Translations under genes and position numbers: made by a program | The notes under the pieces: model-generated | What the model saw: only the letters and a program-made list of their open reading frames with translations | Told to the model about the DNA's origin: nothing | Databases searched by the model: none | Source: Heracleum sosnowskyi | Taxonomy: Eukaryota; Streptophyta; Magnoliopsida; Apiales; Apiaceae | Reading direction: 5' to 3' | Assembly: GCA_030848705.1 (NCBI GenBank) | Contig: JAUIZM010000144.1 | Span: 1 to 64,000 of the forward strand | DNA: 64,000 bases | Shown: in pieces, positions 61,401 to 64,000 of the stretch | How the letters are laid out: the number at the start of each line of letters is the position of its first letter | How positions within the stretch are numbered: the stretch's first letter is position 1

Positions 61401-64000
61401 ATTTTTTTTTGTCACGTGCTAAAATGGAGGTATAAAATGGACGTAAGGACCAAAAAACGCGAAATTTCATTTCCGGAAATGGGTTTTTTTGACCCCCGAA
61501 AATGGGAAAAAATCCACTTTTTGGCACAAAACTGGTTTCACTGGCATTTTCACGCGCTCAAAAAACGAGGTTCCGTACATTTTTCTTCCGATTTTTTTTG
61601 TCACGTGCTAAAATGGAGGTACAAAATGGACGTACGGACCAAAAAACACGAAATATCATTTCCGGAAATGGGTTTTTTCGACCCCCGAAAATGGGAAAAA
61701 ATCCACTTTTTGGCACAAAACTGGTTTCACTAGCATTTTCACGCGCTCAAAAAACGAGGTTCCGTACATTTTTCTTCCGATTTTTTTTGTCACGTGCTAA
61801 AATGGAGGTACAAAATTAACGTACGGACCAAAAAACGCGAAATTTCATTTCCGGAAATGGGTTTTTTCGACCCCCGAAAATGGGAAAAAATCCACTTTTT
61901 GGCACAAAACTGGTTTCACTAGCATTTTCACGCGCTCAAAAAACGAGGTTCCGGATATTTTTCTTCCAATTTTTTTTGTCACGTGCTAAAATAGAGGTAC
62001 AAAATTGACGTACGGACCAAAAAACGTGAAATTTCATTTCCGGAAATGGGTTTTTTCGACCCCCGAAAATGGGAAAAAATCCACTTTTTGGCCCAAAACT
62101 GGTTTCACTGGCATTTTCACGCGCTCAAAAAACGAGGTTCCGGACATTTTTCTTCCGATTTATTTGTCACGTGCTAAAATGGAGGTACAAAATGGACGTA
62201 CGGACCAAAAAACACGAAATTTCATTTCCGGAAATGGGTTTTTTCGACCCCCGAAAATGGGAAAAAATCCACTTTTTGGCACAAAACTGGTTTCACTAGC
62301 ATTTTCACGCGCTCAAAAAACGAGGTTCCGTACATTTTGCTTCCGATTTTTTTTGTCACGTGCTAAAATGGAGGTACAAAATGGACGTACGGACCAAAAA
62401 ACGCGAAATTTCATTTCCGGAAATGGGTTTTTTCGACCCCCGAAAATGGGAAAAAATCCACTTTTTGGCACAAAACTGGTTTCACTGGCATTTTCACGCG
62501 CTCAAAAAACGAGGTTCCGTACATTTTTCTTCCGATTTTTTTTGTCACGTGCTAAAAGGGAGGTACAAAATGGACGTACGGACCAAAAAACGCGAAATTT
62601 CATTTCCGGAAATGGGTTTTTTCGACCCCCGAAAATGGGGAAAAATCCTCTTTTTGGCCCAAAACTGGTTTCACTGGCATTTTCACGCGCTCAAAAAATG
62701 AGGTTCCGGACATTTTTCTTCCGATTTTTTTTGTCACGTGCTAAAATGGAGGTACAAAATGGACGTACGGACCAAAAAACACGAAATATCATTTCCGGAA
62801 ATGGGTTTTTTCGACCCCCGAAAATGGGAAAAAATCCACTTTTTGGCACAAAACTGGTTTCACTAGCATTTTCACGCGCTCAAAAAACGAGGTTCCGTAC
62901 ATTTTTCTTCCGATTTTTTTTGTCACGTGCTAAAATGGAGGTACAAAATTAACGTACGGACCAAAAAACGCGAAATTTCATTTCCGGAAATGGGTTTTTT
63001 CGACCCCCGAAAATGGGAAAAAATCCACTTTTTGGCACAAAACTGGTTTCACTAGCATTTTCACGCGCTCAAAAAACGAGGTTCCGGATATTTTTCTTCC
63101 AATTTTTTTTGTCACGTGCTAAAATAGAGGTACAAAATTGACGTACGGACCAAAAAACGTGAAATTTCATTTCCGGAAATGGGTTTTTTCGACCCCCGAA
63201 AATGGGAAAAAATCCACTTTTTGGCCCAAAACTGGTTTCACTGGCATTTTCACGCGCTCAAAAAACGAGGTTCCGGACATTTTTCTTCCGATTTATTTGT
63301 CACGTGCTAAAATGGAGGTACAAAATGGACGTACGGACCAAAAAACACGAAATTTCATTTCCGGAAATGGGTTTTTTCGACCCCCGAAAATGGGAAAAAA
63401 TCCACTTTTTGGCACAAAACTGGTTTCACTGGCATTTTCACGCGCTCAAAAAACGAGGTTCCGTACATTTTGCTTCCGTTTTTTTGTCACGTGCTAAAAT
63501 GGAGGTACAAAATGGACGTACGGACCAAAAAACGCGAAATTTCATTTCCGGAAATGGGTTTTTTCGACCCCCGAAAATGGGAAAAAATCCACTTTTTGGC
63601 ACAAAACTGGTTTCACTGGCATTTTCACGCGCTCAAAAAACGAGGTTCCGTACATTTTTCTTCCGATTTTTTTTTGTCACGTGCTAAAATGGAGGTATAA
63701 AATGGACGTAAGGACCAAAAAACGCGAAATTTCATTTCCGGAAATGGGTTTTTTTGACCCCCGAAAATGGGAAAAAATCCACTTTTTGGCACAAAACTGG
63801 TTTCACTGGCATTTTCACGCGCTCAAAAAACGAGGTTCCGTACATTTTTCTTCCGATTTTTTTTGTCACGTGCTAAAATGGAGGTACAAAATGGACGTAC
63901 GGACCAAAAAACGCGAAATTTCATTTCCGGAAATGGGTTTTTTCGACCCCCGAAAATGGGGAAAAATCCACTTTTTGGCCCAAAACTGGTTTCACTGGCA
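58411..64000 (+). repeat. 6-monomer higher-order repeat (~1135 bp)
   Basis: The ATTGACG monomer marks unit starts at 58411, 59547, 60683, 62005 and 63138, giving periods of 1136, 1136, 1322 and 1133 bp. Unit order is ATTGACG, TTTATTTG, TTTTGCTTCC, AAAAGGGAGG with CCTCTTTTTGG, CACGAAATATC, and ATTAACG with CTTCCAATTTT. The third unit replaces the AAAAGGG monomer with two GTAAGG monomers, which makes it seven long. The last unit also takes the GTAAGG form before the window ends. Confidence 0.86.
61231..61609 (+). repeat. Two GTAAGG monomers replacing one monomer
   Basis: 61231-61420 and 61421-61609 are adjacent near-identical copies of the 57449 subtype, inserted into the third 6-monomer unit in place of AAAAGGGAGG. 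The upstream monomer has CTTCCGTTTTTTTG, also seen at 63475. Confidence 0.83.

Larger units (their letters stand above)
52743..64000 (+). repeat. Satellite array, right segment
   Basis: About 60 direct monomers running off the right edge. 52743-54195 continues the LTR-associated unit without another LTR. 54200-58400 is mixed, and 58411 onward is a 6-monomer higher-order repeat. No gene, RNA gene or other mobile element is seen here. Confidence 0.96.

Overview
This window is almost entirely one tandem satellite DNA array. No protein-coding gene, rRNA, tRNA or CRISPR array is supported. About 325 head-to-tail copies of a monomer of about 189 bp fill 1-48213, 49531-51425 and 52743-64000. Every copy I read has the same orientation. 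The only other sequence is two copies of a 1317-bp element at 48214-49530 and 51426-52742. Each has TG...CA ends and a 5-bp GGAGG target-site duplication, and no internal retrotransposon domain, so they read as solo LTRs. The nucleosome-sized monomer, the AT-rich LTR with terminal motifs that I recall from plant Ty3/gypsy (Athila/Tat-type) LTRs, and CpG-biased decay suggest methylated heterochromatin of a flowering plant, possibly pericentromeric or centromeric. The species cannot be named from the sequence.

Layout. 1-5119 recurs at 12612-17732. Between these copies lies a tandem duplication of a 22-monomer block (4238-8381 and 8382-12525). 16010-23850 is a mosaic of repeated blocks with offsets of 2078, 1889 and 5085 bp. 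23955-27154 is a 1500-bp (8-monomer) tandem duplication plus a short third copy. 27323-35998 is a 4345-bp (23-monomer) duplication. 36176-40097 holds 944-bp and about 1850-bp duplications rich in shortened monomers. 42192-48086 has 2266-bp and 1700-bp higher-order units. 46470-54195 is a 3212-bp unit (ten monomers plus LTR) present about 2.4 times. 54200-58400 is mixed. 58411-64000 is a 6-monomer higher-order repeat with a period near 1135 bp.

Monomer anatomy, numbering from the AAAATGG start: an internal 13-bp tandem duplication (1-26), two abutting palindromes (41-61), a short hairpin (66-82), many A/T tracts, a T8 tract, and a G-box CACGTG (182-187). The period of 189 is 63 codons and two forward frames lack stops, so long repetitive open frames (up to 525 codons) appear everywhere. 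I treat these as a by-product of the period, not as genes.

The most informative history is at the LTR. A paralogous monomer at 41218-41406 is the matching empty site and shares a private base with the LTR flank. One LTR insertion followed by satellite-driven duplication therefore explains both copies.
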